A stretch of DNA of 64,000 bases, taken from NCBI RefSeq assembly GCF_039531165.1, contig NZ_BAAAPN010000011.1, positions 1-64,000 on the forward strand, in the 5' to 3' direction. The DNA comes from Nostocoides_A vanveenii (GTDB lineage Bacteria; Actinomycetota; Actinomycetes; Actinomycetales; Dermatophilaceae). The notes below the pieces were generated by a model that made no database searches, was not told the origin of the DNA, and was given only the letters and a program-made list of their open reading frames with translations. The first letter of the stretch is position 1. Each line of letters opens with the position of its first letter. The position numbers and the translations under genes were made by a program. This document shows, one piece after another, positions 1 to 8,807 of the stretch.

Positions 1-405
1 GGGGACCCGGACACCGCCCGCCGCTTCTACACCGACGGCCTCGACATCGCCCGGGGGCTGGCCCAACGCGAACCCGGGAACACCGGCTACCAACGCGACC
101 TCTCCATCAGCTACGAGCGACTGGCCGACCTCGCGTTGCGCGCCGACGACGGCGCAACCGCTGCGCAGGACGTTCAAGAAGCGTTGACGCGGCGCTTCAG
201 TCTGGTCGAGCGCGAACCGAGCCGCGAGGACCTCCGGGTGGAACTCGCCTACACGCTCTTTCTCGCCAGTTTCCTCGGCTTCACGTTCGGGGACGATGCG
301 AGATCCGCCAAGCAGGTGGTCGTGGAGTTGTTGGTTCCGTTCGACGACGCCGGTCGGCTCGGGCCGCGGGGGCGGCAGCTCCTCGCCTGGGCGCGCGGCG
401 ACTGA
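1..405 (+). CDS. TPR-repeat protein, C-terminal fragment
   Basis: The frame is open from the first base, so the gene starts outside the window; 134 residues are visible. The opening segment (ARGLAQREPGNTGYQRDLSI, then SYERLADLAL) has the spacing and residues of the degenerate TPR units found in large actinobacterial TPR regulators and NB-ARC/CHAT-type proteins. The end is not TPR-like and finishes with LLAWARGD and a TGA stop. No catalytic domain lies in the visible part, so only a scaffold role in protein-protein contacts can be proposed. The family is supported by repeat pattern only, and the full protein's function cannot be told from this end. Confidence 0.6.
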   Translation, partial: GDPDTARRFYTDGLDIARGLAQREPGNTGYQRDLSISYERLADLALRADDGATAAQDVQEALTRRFSLVEREPSREDLRVELAYTLFLASFLGFTFGDDARSAKQVVVELLVPFDDAGRLGPRGRQLLAWARGD

Positions 406-425
406 GTCAACGCTGACCGGCGGCG

Positions 426-774
426 TTAGACCGCGACAACGGCGATCAGCTCATAGGCCTGGGTCGCCAGCGCACTGAGGTCGGCGGGGTGGGCCGCGAC
501 CACGGCCGCGAGAGCGAAGATGGCGCCGGCACGCCCCGTTGCGGTCCGCTGGTAGGCGGCTGCGCGAGCGGTCAGTTCGTCATCGACCTTGCGGGACTAG
601 GCAGGCCCGCATTTGGCGCTCGGGGGAGAAGTCGCGCCGCGGATCACCAGTCAGGTACTCAGTCAGGACCACGGCAGGCACGTCCGTCGGCACAACGCCT
701 GGCGCGCAAGCTCAATCAGTCGCCCTGGTGACCAGCCAGGCACTGACCCCCCTCGCGTCGAGGACAAGGGTCAA
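426..774 (-). pseudogene. Decayed PIN-domain (VapC-like) toxin gene
   Basis: Reading the minus strand in different frames gives pieces of one PIN-domain protein in the right order. They are an N-terminal strand LTLVLDARGVSA near 774-739, a helix LIELARQA, then VPAVVLTEYLTGDPRRDF, then VDDELTARAAAYQRTATGRA and a C-terminal DLSALATQAYELIAVVAV ending at a TAA (426-428). Frame changes occur between the first pieces and again near 588. The usual segment carrying the last acidic residue of the active site seems deleted (AAHPADL joins directly). Intact relatives are about 130-140 residues. I see no antitoxin gene beside it. The family call rests on my reading of sequence pattern, not a search; the broken state is seen directly. 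Confidence 0.55.
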
Positions 775-922
775 GACGGTTCGGTCGTGGCGAGGCCGGC
801 GCCCGCCACCGCCGCATACCATCTCGGGCCGGGCGAGGCGTTCCGAATGGCGGTACGACGGATTCGATCGGACAAGTGATCCCGCCCACACCGGGCTACC
901 GGTCGGTAACAGCGAGTACGCC

Positions 923-944
923 GGCATACCACCACCGGTATGCC
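923..944. promoter_or_regulatory. Inverted repeat upstream of cydA
   Basis: GGCATACC, six bases, then GGTATGCC: a perfect 8-bp dyad about 170 bp before the cydA start. It could be an operator for the cyd operon. However, GGCATAC is a very common word throughout this window, so the dyad may be chance. Confidence 0.3.
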
Positions 945-1110
945 TGGTGATCAGCGCGAACATCGGTGGAAGCGCTACCAAGGCCGCTGACCTGCGCGTG
1001 GCTAGGTCACGCAGGTGGGCCTCAGCAAGCTATACCTTGCCTGAATTCACCCGGCCATGCGGCATACGGTCAATCGTCACTCATCGGACACGACGACCGG
1101 AGCTCAACTC

Positions 1111-2565
1111 ATGGATGCCCTGGACCTGGCGCGATGGCAGTTCGCCATCACGACCGTCTACCACTTCCTCTTCGTGCCGATCACCATCGGCATGTCCGCG
1201 ATCGTCGCCTACTTCCACATCCAGTGGGTGCGCACCAAGACGCCGGAATACCTACGCTTGGCGAAGTTCTTCGGCAAGCTGTTCACCATCAACTTCGCCC
1301 TCGGGCTGGTCACCGGCATCGTCCAGGAGTTCCAGTTCGGGATGAACTGGAGCGACTACAGCCGCTTCGTCGGCGACATCTTCGGCGCGCCGCTGGCCTT
1401 CGAGGCGTTGCTCGCGTTCTTCCTCGAGTCGACCTTCCTCGGCCTGTGGATCTTCGGCTGGGGCCGGCTGCCCGAGAAGCTGCACGCCCTGACCATGGTC
1501 GCCGTGCACATCGGCACGGTGCTGTCCGCCTACTTCATCCTCGCGGCCAACTCCTTCATGCAGAACCCGGTCGGCTACAAGTTCAACCCCGACTCGGGCC
1601 GCGCCGAGATGACCGACTTCCTCGCCGTGCTGACCAACAAGGTCCAGCTGGTGACCTTCCCGCACGTCATCACCTCCTGCTATATGACCGGCGGCGCCAT
1701 GGTCATGGGCGTCTCGCTGTGGCTGATGCTGAAGAAGAAGCACGCGGCCGACCACTCGATGTATCGCAGGTCCGCGCGCATCGGCGCCTGGGTCTCGCTG
1801 GTCGCGAGCATCGGCGTGATGGTCACCGGCGACATCCAGGGCAAGATCATGACCGAGGTGCAGCCGATGAAAATGGCTGCGGCAGAGGCGCTTTACGAGA
1901 CCAAGACCAATGCCGGCTTCTCGATCTTCACGATCGGCTCGCTCGACGGCTCGAAGGAGATCTTCTCCATCCGCATCCCGGGCCTGCTCTCCTTCCTCGC
2001 GACCGGCAACTTCCACGATCAGGTCGAGGGCATCAACCAGATCCGCCCGCAAGAGCAGGCGCTGGCCCAGAAGGTCACCGAGCGCTACGGCGCCGAGGTG
2101 GGCAAGCTGGCATACGACAAGACGTACACGCCGAATATCCCCGGCTCCTACTGGAGCTTCCGTCTGATGATCGGCCTCGGCGCCCTGTCCAGCCTGCTCT
2201 CGCTGATCACCCTCTGGGGCACCCGCAAGGACGCCAGCCCGGCGAGCAGGTGGTGGAAGCACATCGCGATCTGGAGCCCGCTGCTGCCGGTCTTCGCGAT
2301 CAGCTTCGGCTGGATCTTCACCGAGATCGGCCGGCAGCCATGGATCGTCTACGGCGTGATGACGACGGCCAGCGGCGTCTCACCGTCGGTCTCGGCCGCC
2401 AATGTCTTCATCTCGATGGTCGTCTACACCCTGCTGTATGCCGCGCTCGCCGTCGTCGAGGTCAAGCTCTTCACCGACTACGTCAAGAAGGGTGCCGAGG
2501 CGGTCGAAGAACCCAAGTCGCCCGACGAGATGTCCGACGACAGCCAACTGCAGTTCGCGTACTGA
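1111..2565 (+). CDS. cydA: Cytochrome bd ubiquinol/menaquinol oxidase subunit I
   Basis: Subunit I of the high-affinity cytochrome bd oxidase in the cell membrane, which oxidises quinol and reduces O2 to water. The protein has 484 residues, shorter than the roughly 520 of the E. coli type, which fits the short Q-loop class. It begins MDALDLARWQFAITTVYHFL; His18 is the conserved haem ligand of the N-terminal helix. The block GRLPEKLHALTMVAVHIGTV and the motif GWIFTEIGRQPW in the last third are family hallmarks. The open frame runs 18 codons further upstream, but the ATG at 1111 gives the canonical N-terminus and has GGAG about 8 bases before it. cydB follows after 15 bases. Confidence 0.97.
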   Translation: MDALDLARWQFAITTVYHFLFVPITIGMSAIVAYFHIQWVRTKTPEYLRLAKFFGKLFTINFALGLVTGIVQEFQFGMNWSDYSRFVGDIFGAPLAFEALLAFFLESTFLGLWIFGWGRLPEKLHALTMVAVHIGTVLSAYFILAANSFMQNPVGYKFNPDSGRAEMTDFLAVLTNKVQLVTFPHVITSCYMTGGAMVMGVSLWLMLKKKHAADHSMYRRSARIGAWVSLVASIGVMVTGDIQGKIMTEVQPMKMAAAEALYETKTNAGFSIFTIGSLDGSKEIFSIRIPGLLSFLATGNFHDQVEGINQIRPQEQALAQKVTERYGAEVGKLAYDKTYTPNIPGSYWSFRLMIGLGALSSLLSLITLWGTRKDASPASRWWKHIAIWSPLLPVFAISFGWIFTEIGRQPWIVYGVMTTASGVSPSVSAANVFISMVVYTLLYAALAVVEVKLFTDYVKKGAEAVEEPKSPDEMSDDSQLQFAY

Positions 2566-2580
2566 GAAAGGAGAACTGAC

Positions 2581-3630
2581 ATGGACCTCGCAGTGATCTG
2601 GTTCCTTCTCATCGCCGTGCTGTGGACCGGCTATCTCGCCCTCGAAGGCTTCGACTTCGGCGTCGGCATGCTCCTGCCGATCCTCGGCAAGGGCCGTGAC
2701 GCCGACGACACCGAGAAGCGTCGCCGCGTCATGATCAACACCATCGGCCCGGTCTGGGACGGCAACGAGGTGTGGATCCTCACCGCGGGTGGCGCGACCT
2801 TCGCCGCCTTCCCGCACTGGTATGCCACCTTGTTCAGCGGGTTCTACCTCCCCCTCCTGCTGATCCTCGTCGCGCTCATCGTGCGCAATATGGGCTTCGA
2901 CTACCGCGGCAAGCGGGCGTCGGCGACCTGGAAGGCCCGTTGGGATCTCGCGATCATCGTCGGCTCCTTCGTCCCCGCGCTGCTGTGGGGTGTCGCGCTG
3001 ACCAATGTGGTGCGCGGTGTGCCGATCGATGAGCACATGGAATACACCGGCAACCTGTTCACCCTGCTCAACCCGGTGGGCCTGCTCGGTGGCCTGACCT
3101 TCGTCGCCCTCTTCCTGACGCACGGCGCCTACTTCATCGCCCTGAAGACCGCCGGCCCGATCCGCGAGGACGCCCGCGCCTTCGCGACCAAGTCGGGGCT
3201 GGCCGCCGCCGGGCTCGCCGTCATCCTGCTGCTCGTCCTGGGCATCACCCGGGGCAGCATCTGGTCGTGGCTGACGACCGTTGTCGCGGCCGTCGCGCTC
3301 CTCGCGTCGATCGCCTCGAACCTGCGCGGCAAGGAGGGCTTCGCCTTCACCGGCACCTTCGTGACGATCGCGTTCGCGGTGGCGACGTACTTCTTCATGC
3401 TCTACCCGAACGTGATGCCGAGCTCGACCAAGGACGCCTGGTCGCTGACCATCCACAATGCGTCGAGCACCGACTACACCCTGAAGATCATGACGATCGC
3501 CGCCGTGGTCTTCACCCCCATCGTCCTGCTCTACCAGGGCTGGACCTACTGGGTCTTCCGCAAGCGGATCAGTGTGGAGCAGATCCCTGCTGCACAGGAT
3601 CCGGGCCACGTGCCCGCCGCCGTCCGATAG
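2581..3630 (+). CDS. cydB: Cytochrome bd oxidase subunit II
   Basis: Subunit II, the membrane partner of CydA that stabilises the haem-bearing subunit. It has 349 residues, mostly hydrophobic. The N-terminus MDLAVIWFLLIAVLWTGYLA followed by LEGFDFGVGMLLP is the family signature, and GPVWDGNEVWILTAGGATFA follows. A strong ribosome site (AAAGGAG) lies just before the ATG. It is co-transcribed with cydA upstream and with the cydDC fusion, which starts 17 bases after the stop. Confidence 0.97.
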   Translation: MDLAVIWFLLIAVLWTGYLALEGFDFGVGMLLPILGKGRDADDTEKRRRVMINTIGPVWDGNEVWILTAGGATFAAFPHWYATLFSGFYLPLLLILVALIVRNMGFDYRGKRASATWKARWDLAIIVGSFVPALLWGVALTNVVRGVPIDEHMEYTGNLFTLLNPVGLLGGLTFVALFLTHGAYFIALKTAGPIREDARAFATKSGLAAAGLAVILLLVLGITRGSIWSWLTTVVAAVALLASIASNLRGKEGFAFTGTFVTIAFAVATYFFMLYPNVMPSSTKDAWSLTIHNASSTDYTLKIMTIAAVVFTPIVLLYQGWTYWVFRKRISVEQIPAAQDPGHVPAAVR

Positions 3631-3646
3631 GTCTGCCGGCGTCCTT

Positions 3647-6600
3647 GTGAAGCCCTTCGACCCCGAAGTCTTCTCCACCGTCCCCGAGACCCGCCGCCCC
3701 TTCGTGGCCTTGGGGGTGGTGGGGATCCTCCAAGGGGTCGCCACGATCGCGACCGCGTTCGCCCTGACCGGCGTCGTGGTCGCGATCGCGCGTTCCGCCG
3801 ATGTGCGTATGCCGCTCACCTGGCTGGTCGTGCTCTTCGCCGCCCGCGGGCTGCTCGCCGCCGCCGCCGAGTATGTCGCGGCGCGCGCCGGCGCGGTCGT
3901 CTCGACGGCCCTGCGAGCGCGACTGCTCGCTGCGTGGGCGGGGCGACCGGACGGCATACGGCCCGCTGCCGCAACGCAATTGACGCTCGCCACCTCCGGA
4001 TGCGCAAGCGTCGAGCCGTATGTCGCGCGCTACCTTCCCGCCCTCGTCGCCGCCGCGATCGTGCCGGTGGGTGCGGTCGTGACGCTGGCAATCGTGGACT
4101 GGCCGAGCGCGCTCGTGGTGGTGTTGACGCTGCCGCTGTTGCCGCTCTTTGCGGCGTTGATCGGGCGGGCGACGCAGGACGAGACAGCGCGGCGCTGGCG
4201 GGCGCTGGCCGACCTCGGCGGGCACTTTCTCGATGTCGTGCGCGGGCTGCCGACGCTGGTGAACTACGGCCGCGGCGAGCGGCAGCTGGGCACGATCCGG
4301 GCGGTCTCGCAGGAGCACCGGGTTGCGACCATGCGCACGCTGCGGATCGCGTTCTTGTCCTCGGCGGCGCTGGAGTTGCTGGCGACGATCTCGGTGGCGA
4401 TCGTCGCCGTGCTGTGCGGCGTGCGGCTGGCCGACGGCGCGATGCCGCTGTCGATGGCGATGGTCGCGATTCTGCTTGCGCCGGAGGCATATTGGCCGAT
4501 CCGCCGGGTTGGGCAGGAGTTCCACAGCGCGGCGGACGGGGCGCAAGCGCTGGCCGAGATCCAGGCGGAGCTGAGTGCCCGTGACGGGGCGGCCGCGGCC
4601 GCCGGAGCGGGCGAGGCCGGAGCCGGGGTGGCCGCTGACGATCGGCGAGGCGCCCTGCCGGCACTGGCAGCCGTGGAGATGCGCGAGGTGACCTATACCT
4701 ATCCCGGGGCGCCGGAGCCGGTCCTGGCCGGTATCGACCTCGACGCCGGGCCCGGACTGACCGCGATCACCGGACCCTCGGGGGTCGGCAAGACCACCCT
4801 GATCGAGTTGATCGCCGGTCTGCGCGCCCCCGACTCCGGGACCGTCACGGCACCGCCCTGCCATGTGGTGACGCAGCGGCCTTACCTCCCGACCGGCACC
4901 CTGGGCCGTGCCCTTGCCCTGGGCAATGGCGCCGCGCCACAAGCGATTTGGTCGGCGCTTCGCGACGTCGGGCTCGACGGCTTCGTCGCTGGCCTGCCCG
5001 ATGGGTTGGAGACCGTGGTCGGCGACGACGGCTTCGGGCTGTCGGCCGGCCAGCGGGCGCGCATCGGCCTGGCCCGCGCGCTGCTCGCCCCGGAGTCGGT
5101 CATCCTGCTCGACGAACCGACCGCCCACCTCGACGACGCGAGCGTGGCGATCGCGCATACGGCCATTGCGCAGTTGGCGACGCGGCGCGCGGTGCTGGCG
5201 ATCACCCACCGGCCCGAGTTGGTCGCCCTCGCCGACCGCGAGATCCGCGTGGCTTCCGAACGGGTCCCCCTGTCCGCGGAACGGGCCCGGCCGGGATCCG
5301 CGGACGCGAGCGCTTCACCCCGCGGTGACTTGGACGCCGGCCCGCGAGGTAGTTCAGGCGCCGCCCGCGGCGCGGACACGAGTCACGGCGCTGCGACAAA
5401 ACCTCTGCTAGCAGAGGTTGCGTCAGTCAGCAGTCCGTCCGACACGGCCGCGGTCCAGCGACTTGTGCACGGCGAAGGGGGATCGCAGCGCACAACCGCC
5501 GCCTCGGCTGGCGCCGGCCGCAGTCGGCGCCAAGCACCCCCCGAGCGCGTCCCGCTCCCCGCGCTTGGCCTGCCCGACCTGCGCACCCTGCGCCTGACCC
5601 GCCCGCTCCTGGCGGCCGGAGTCATCGGCGGCCTGGCCCTGGCCAGCGGGGTTGCCCTGACGGCGACATCGGGCTGGCTGATCGTCAAGGCCGACGAGCG
5701 CCCCGTCATCCAAACGCTCCTCGCCGCGATCGTGGCGGTGCGGACCTTCGGCATCTCTCGGCCGGTCTTCCGCTACTGGGAGCGGCTGGGCACCCACGAT
5801 GCCGCCTTCGCCGATCTCGCCGAACGCCGCGTCCAGACGTATGCCGCGCTCGTTCCCCTCACGCCGGCCCGCCTCGGCCGACGGGGCCGATCCGACCTGC
5901 TCACGGGCGTGGTCGACGATCTCGACGACATCGTCGGCGCGCAGATCCGCGTCACCGTCCCCGGCTTGTCCGCGCTGATCGCTTGGGCGATCACTGTCGC
6001 CGTGACCGCCGGTTTCGATCTGCGCATCGGGGCCTGGGTGGCCGCCTTGGGCCTGGTCGTGCTGGCCATTGCCCTGCTGGCCGAACGCCTCGAGGCCGTG
6101 GGAGCCGCCCAACTCCTGCGCGCCCGCGCGGACGTCAATCGCGTCGCGGCCACCCTGACCGGGCAGGCAACCGAGATCGCCGCCATCGGTGCCGGGCCGG
6201 CCGTGCTTGCCGAGCTCGAGGCCGCCTCCCGAGCCTGGGTCGACACCACCATGCGCCAGGCCCGCGGCCGAGCGCTCGCCGCCGCCGGGATCCTGCTCGC
6301 CGTGGGAGCGACGACGCTGGCCGTGGCCGTGACCCTGGCCGGCGACACCCGCCATACCGCCCCGGTCGCGGCGATGCTGGTCCTCGCCCCGGTCGCCGCC
6401 ACCGACGCCCTCACCCCGCTGGCCGAAGCCGCTCGTGCCCTCGCCCGCGCCCGCGGGAGTGCGACCCGCCTGCGTGGCGTGCTCGATCAGGAGCCTGCCG
6501 TCGCCCAAGCCCTCGACCCGCAAGCCGGCGGCACCACCGGCAACCCGCAGGACGCCGCCTCACGAGCGCGCTTGGATACCAAGGCAAGGGCAAGCAATCG

Positions 6601-7321
6601 GGCGAACACCAGCCCCGGGGTGGGGGGTGACAACGGGGGTGGGGCGGACACCGAGGCGAGCGAACGGCATACGCCAATCGCGTTGCGCGACATCAGCGCT
6701 CGATGGACGCTCGAGCGGCCCCTCGCCCTCGCGCCGATCGACCTCGACGTCCCCGCCGGCACCCACCTCGCGATCGTCGGCCCCAATGGCGCCGGCAAGT
6801 CGACCCTGCTCGCCGTGCTCGCACGCCACCTCGATCCGGAGTCCGGGACCTACTTTCTCGACGAGACCGATGCCTGCCGTATGCCGTTGCCCGCCGCCCG
6901 CGGCCGGCTCGCCGTCGTCGACGACAGCCCCTATGTCTTCGCGTCCACCCTGCGGGAGAACCTGCGCTTCGCGGCCACCGAACCCACCGATGGCGCGCTC
7001 ATCGAGGCGCTGGAGCGGGCCGGGCTCGGCGCGTGGTTGCGCGGACTGCCCGACGGTCTCGAAACCCGACTCGGCATCGGCGGGCGCGGGATGTCTGGCG
7101 GCGAGCAGGCCCGCCTCGGGCTGGCCCGCGCCCTGGTCTCGCAGCGACCGGTGGTGTTGCTCGACGAGCCGGTCGCCCATCTGGACTCGGCGACCGCCCG
7201 CGCCGTGATCGACGACCTGCTCTCGGCCTCGGACACCCGCACCGTGATCATGGTCAGCCACCGCGAGGACGGCCGCGACGGCTTCGACCGCGTCCTGGCC
7301 CTGCAGCCGCCGCTGCCCTGA
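3647..7321 (+). CDS. cydDC: Fused CydD-CydC thiol exporter
   Basis: One polypeptide of 1224 residues carries both halves of the heterodimeric ABC transporter CydDC, which exports glutathione/cysteine-type thiols and is needed for cytochrome bd assembly. The CydD half has membrane helices, then an ATPase domain with Walker A GPSGVGKTT (376-384), signature LSAGQ (465) and Walker B ILLDEPTAHLD (about 486). The CydC half repeats this with GPNGAGKST (1045), MSGGEQ (1149) and VVLLDEPVAHLD (1169). A linker of about 100 low-complexity residues (roughly 545-650) joins them and contains a 20-bp DNA palindrome (5400-5419). The GTG at 3647 is chosen because it lies after the cydB stop; the open frame itself extends back into cydB. 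Confidence 0.93.
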   Translation: MKPFDPEVFSTVPETRRPFVALGVVGILQGVATIATAFALTGVVVAIARSADVRMPLTWLVVLFAARGLLAAAAEYVAARAGAVVSTALRARLLAAWAGRPDGIRPAAATQLTLATSGCASVEPYVARYLPALVAAAIVPVGAVVTLAIVDWPSALVVVLTLPLLPLFAALIGRATQDETARRWRALADLGGHFLDVVRGLPTLVNYGRGERQLGTIRAVSQEHRVATMRTLRIAFLSSAALELLATISVAIVAVLCGVRLADGAMPLSMAMVAILLAPEAYWPIRRVGQEFHSAADGAQALAEIQAELSARDGAAAAAGAGEAGAGVAADDRRGALPALAAVEMREVTYTYPGAPEPVLAGIDLDAGPGLTAITGPSGVGKTTLIELIAGLRAPDSGTVTAPPCHVVTQRPYLPTGTLGRALALGNGAAPQAIWSALRDVGLDGFVAGLPDGLETVVGDDGFGLSAGQRARIGLARALLAPESVILLDEPTAHLDDASVAIAHTAIAQLATRRAVLAITHRPELVALADREIRVASERVPLSAERARPGSADASASPRGDLDAGPRGSSGAARGADTSHGAATKPLLAEVASVSSPSDTAAVQRLVHGEGGSQRTTAASAGAGRSRRQAPPERVPLPALGLPDLRTLRLTRPLLAAGVIGGLALASGVALTATSGWLIVKADERPVIQTLLAAIVAVRTFGISRPVFRYWERLGTHDAAFADLAERRVQTYAALVPLTPARLGRRGRSDLLTGVVDDLDDIVGAQIRVTVPGLSALIAWAITVAVTAGFDLRIGAWVAALGLVVLAIALLAERLEAVGAAQLLRARADVNRVAATLTGQATEIAAIGAGPAVLAELEAASRAWVDTTMRQARGRALAAAGILLAVGATTLAVAVTLAGDTRHTAPVAAMLVLAPVAATDALTPLAEAARALARARGSATRLRGVLDQEPAVAQALDPQAGGTTGNPQDAASRARLDTKARASNRANTSPGVGGDNGGGADTEASERHTPIALRDISARWTLERPLALAPIDLDVPAGTHLAIVGPNGAGKSTLLAVLARHLDPESGTYFLDETDACRMPLPAARGRLAVVDDSPYVFASTLRENLRFAATEPTDGALIEALERAGLGAWLRGLPDGLETRLGIGGRGMSGGEQARLGLARALVSQRPVVLLDEPVAHLDSATARAVIDDLLSASDTRTVIMVSHREDGRDGFDRVLALQPPLP
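5400..5419. repeat. 20-bp perfect palindrome inside the cydDC linker
   Basis: AACCTCTGCTAGCAGAGGTT is self-complementary over all 20 bases. It is translated in frame as part of the CydD-CydC linker. A near copy (one mismatch and two extra bases) lies at 25558-25581 and a partial copy at about 23768 beside the insertion sequence, so this is a dispersed element rather than part of the ancestral gene. Confidence 0.7.
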
Positions 7322-7426
7322 CCCCAACTGCCCAGGCCCGGCAACCTGCGGGCACGGACCGGAGACTTCTCAGGAGAGACCGAGGCGGCCACGAAGCACC
7401 GACATGGGCACCGGGAGAATGGCCCG

Positions 7427-7921
7427 GTGACCTACCGGATCTGCGTCGTCTGCACCGGCAATATCTGCCGCTCCCCCATGCTGGAGTTCCTCCTGCGCGA
7501 AGCCTTCGAGGACGCAGGCCTAAGCGACCGTGTCGCGGTGGATTCGGCCGGCGTCTCAGCCGAAGAGGCCGGCAATCGGGCGGACTCCCGCACCCTCGCC
7601 GCACTGCGACGGCACGGGCATACCGACCATGGGGGCCAGGCCCATCGGGCCCGCCAGATTCGCCCGGCGTGGCTCGCCGATCGCGACCTGATCCTCGCTG
7701 CCGACCACGGACACCTGAACCGGCTCCGACGCCTGGCCGGGGGCGAGCCCACCGACCACATCCGCCTCATCCGCTCCTTCGACCCGGACGCCGTCGCCCG
7801 CGGCAATCTCGACGTTGACGACCCGTGGTACGGCCGCGATGTCGACTTCGACCGCACCTATGCCGAGCTGACCGCCGCTGTCCCCGGCATCGTCGACCAC
7901 GTCCGCGCCGCCCTCCCCTGA
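7427..7921 (+). CDS. Low-molecular-weight protein-tyrosine phosphatase
   Basis: A cytosolic phosphatase of 164 residues that hydrolyses phosphotyrosine. The phosphate-binding loop CTGNICRS starts at Cys9, the nucleophile, with Arg15 closing the CX5R motif. The C-terminal DPWYG (about residue 134) holds the general acid aspartate. The start is a GTG giving MTYRICVVC. Similar enzymes are often linked to capsule or arsenate pathways, but the neighbours here (cyd operon, VOC protein) give no such hint. A repeat-containing hairpin begins one base after the stop and may end its transcript. Confidence 0.92.
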   Translation: MTYRICVVCTGNICRSPMLEFLLREAFEDAGLSDRVAVDSAGVSAEEAGNRADSRTLAALRRHGHTDHGGQAHRARQIRPAWLADRDLILAADHGHLNRLRRLAGGEPTDHIRLIRSFDPDAVARGNLDVDDPWYGRDVDFDRTYAELTAAVPGIVDHVRAALP

Positions 7922-7989
7922 CCCGTCCGTGTTCCACGCTCCGAACGAGGGATGCCCGTCGAGTGGCCGGTTCAGGTGCGTCGGACGGG
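7922..7989. repeat. Hairpin-bounded dispersed repeat copy
   Basis: CCCGTCCG (7922-7929) and CGGACGGG (7982-7989) form a perfect 8-bp stem. The enclosed sequence at 7955-7975 (CCCGTCGAGTGGCCGGTTCA plus G) matches the 22-bp tandem repeat at 29084-29157 with one difference across the unit junction. It may act as a terminator for the phosphatase gene; it also sits where the front of the next gene is missing. Confidence 0.5.
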
Positions 7990-8056
7990 GGGCAGGCCGA
8001 GGTGCGAGGATGGGCCCGCCGGGCCAGCCCGCGCCCGGCCCTCCCCCAGATGAACG

Positions 8057-8659
8057 ATGCCGTCGGTCTGGACCAGCTATCTCGCCGCCGACTCCGCCGA
8101 CGCGTGCGCCGCGGCCGTCACTGCGGCGGGCGGCACGCTGATGATGCCGGCCTTCGACGTGGGCGATGTGGGCCGCATGTTCGTCGCCGTCGACCCGTCC
8201 GGCGCCGCGTTCGGCGTCTGGGAGGCCAAGGCCCACACCGGCGCGGGCGTCTTCAACGAGGACGGCGCCTACTGCTGGAAGAAGCTGCACACGCTGAACT
8301 ACGACGCGGCGCGCGATTTCTACGCCAAGGCCTTCGGCTACTCCTTCACCGACATCGGCGGCGACGGCTTCACCTATTGCGTCTTCGCCCTCGACGGCGG
8401 CGGCCCCGAGTCGGCCATCGGCGGTGTCGCGGACGACGCCAACACCCCGGGCGCCGAGATGCCCTATTGGCTGACCTGGTTCCAGGCCGACGACGCCGAC
8501 GCCATGGTCGCCAAGGTCGAGCAGCTCGGCGGTAGCGTGATCATGCCCGCCGACACCAGCCCCTTCGGCCGGATGGCCATCGTCACTGGTCCGGAGGGCG
8601 AGGTCTTCGGGATCATCGACCCGACGACCACGCTCGCCATGGACGAGGCCGCCGTCTAG
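8057..8659 (+). CDS. VOC/glyoxalase-fold protein, N-terminally truncated
   Basis: A 200-residue protein of the two-domain vicinal-oxygen-chelate family, related to hydroxylases and antibiotic-tolerance proteins. The second domain is complete (FNEDGAYCWKKLHTLNYDAA to about residue 190). The first starts in the middle: MPSVWTSYLAADSADA corresponds to the second half of a normal VOC domain, so about 60 residues that include one metal-binding strand are absent. An in-frame TGA lies one codon upstream. The preceding bases in another frame (MGPPGQPAPG) resemble the missing loop, suggesting a frameshift plus deletion. A dispersed repeat (7922-7989) occupies the missing region. It may still be translated from 8057 but may not work. 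Confidence 0.7.
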   Translation: MPSVWTSYLAADSADACAAAVTAAGGTLMMPAFDVGDVGRMFVAVDPSGAAFGVWEAKAHTGAGVFNEDGAYCWKKLHTLNYDAARDFYAKAFGYSFTDIGGDGFTYCVFALDGGGPESAIGGVADDANTPGAEMPYWLTWFQADDADAMVAKVEQLGGSVIMPADTSPFGRMAIVTGPEGEVFGIIDPTTTLAMDEAAV

Positions 8660-8807
8660 CCGGCCCGCACCGGCGGTGGGGTGGGCGATCGCGTCCACCC
8701 CACCGACCACGCGCACCGACCCGCCGTCCCCGGCCCGCGGTCCGCGGCCATGCGGCGCGCATGGACGGCCGCCCAACGGCCGGCCACCCCGATGGCAGGA
8801 TGGATGT

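Larger units (their letters stand above)
406..1110. other. Gap before cydA holding a gene remnant and an inverted repeat
   Basis: There is no intact gene between the TPR fragment and cydA. The left half holds a decayed PIN-domain gene on the minus strand (426-774). The right half holds an 8-bp perfect inverted repeat (923-944) and the presumed cyd promoter region; TATACC at 1031 could be a -10 element but I see no convincing -35. Open frames here on the plus strand have no recognisable protein. Confidence 0.5.

Noticed and set aside
966..2579. A 537-codon open frame over cydA in another frame
   Set aside because: Arg/His-rich translation without any family motif, entirely covered by the well-supported cydA; typical GC-rich shadow.
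2380..5209. Long minus-strand open frames opposite cydB and cydDC
   Set aside because: Low-complexity Arg/Gly/Asp/Ala translations antisense to strongly supported genes.
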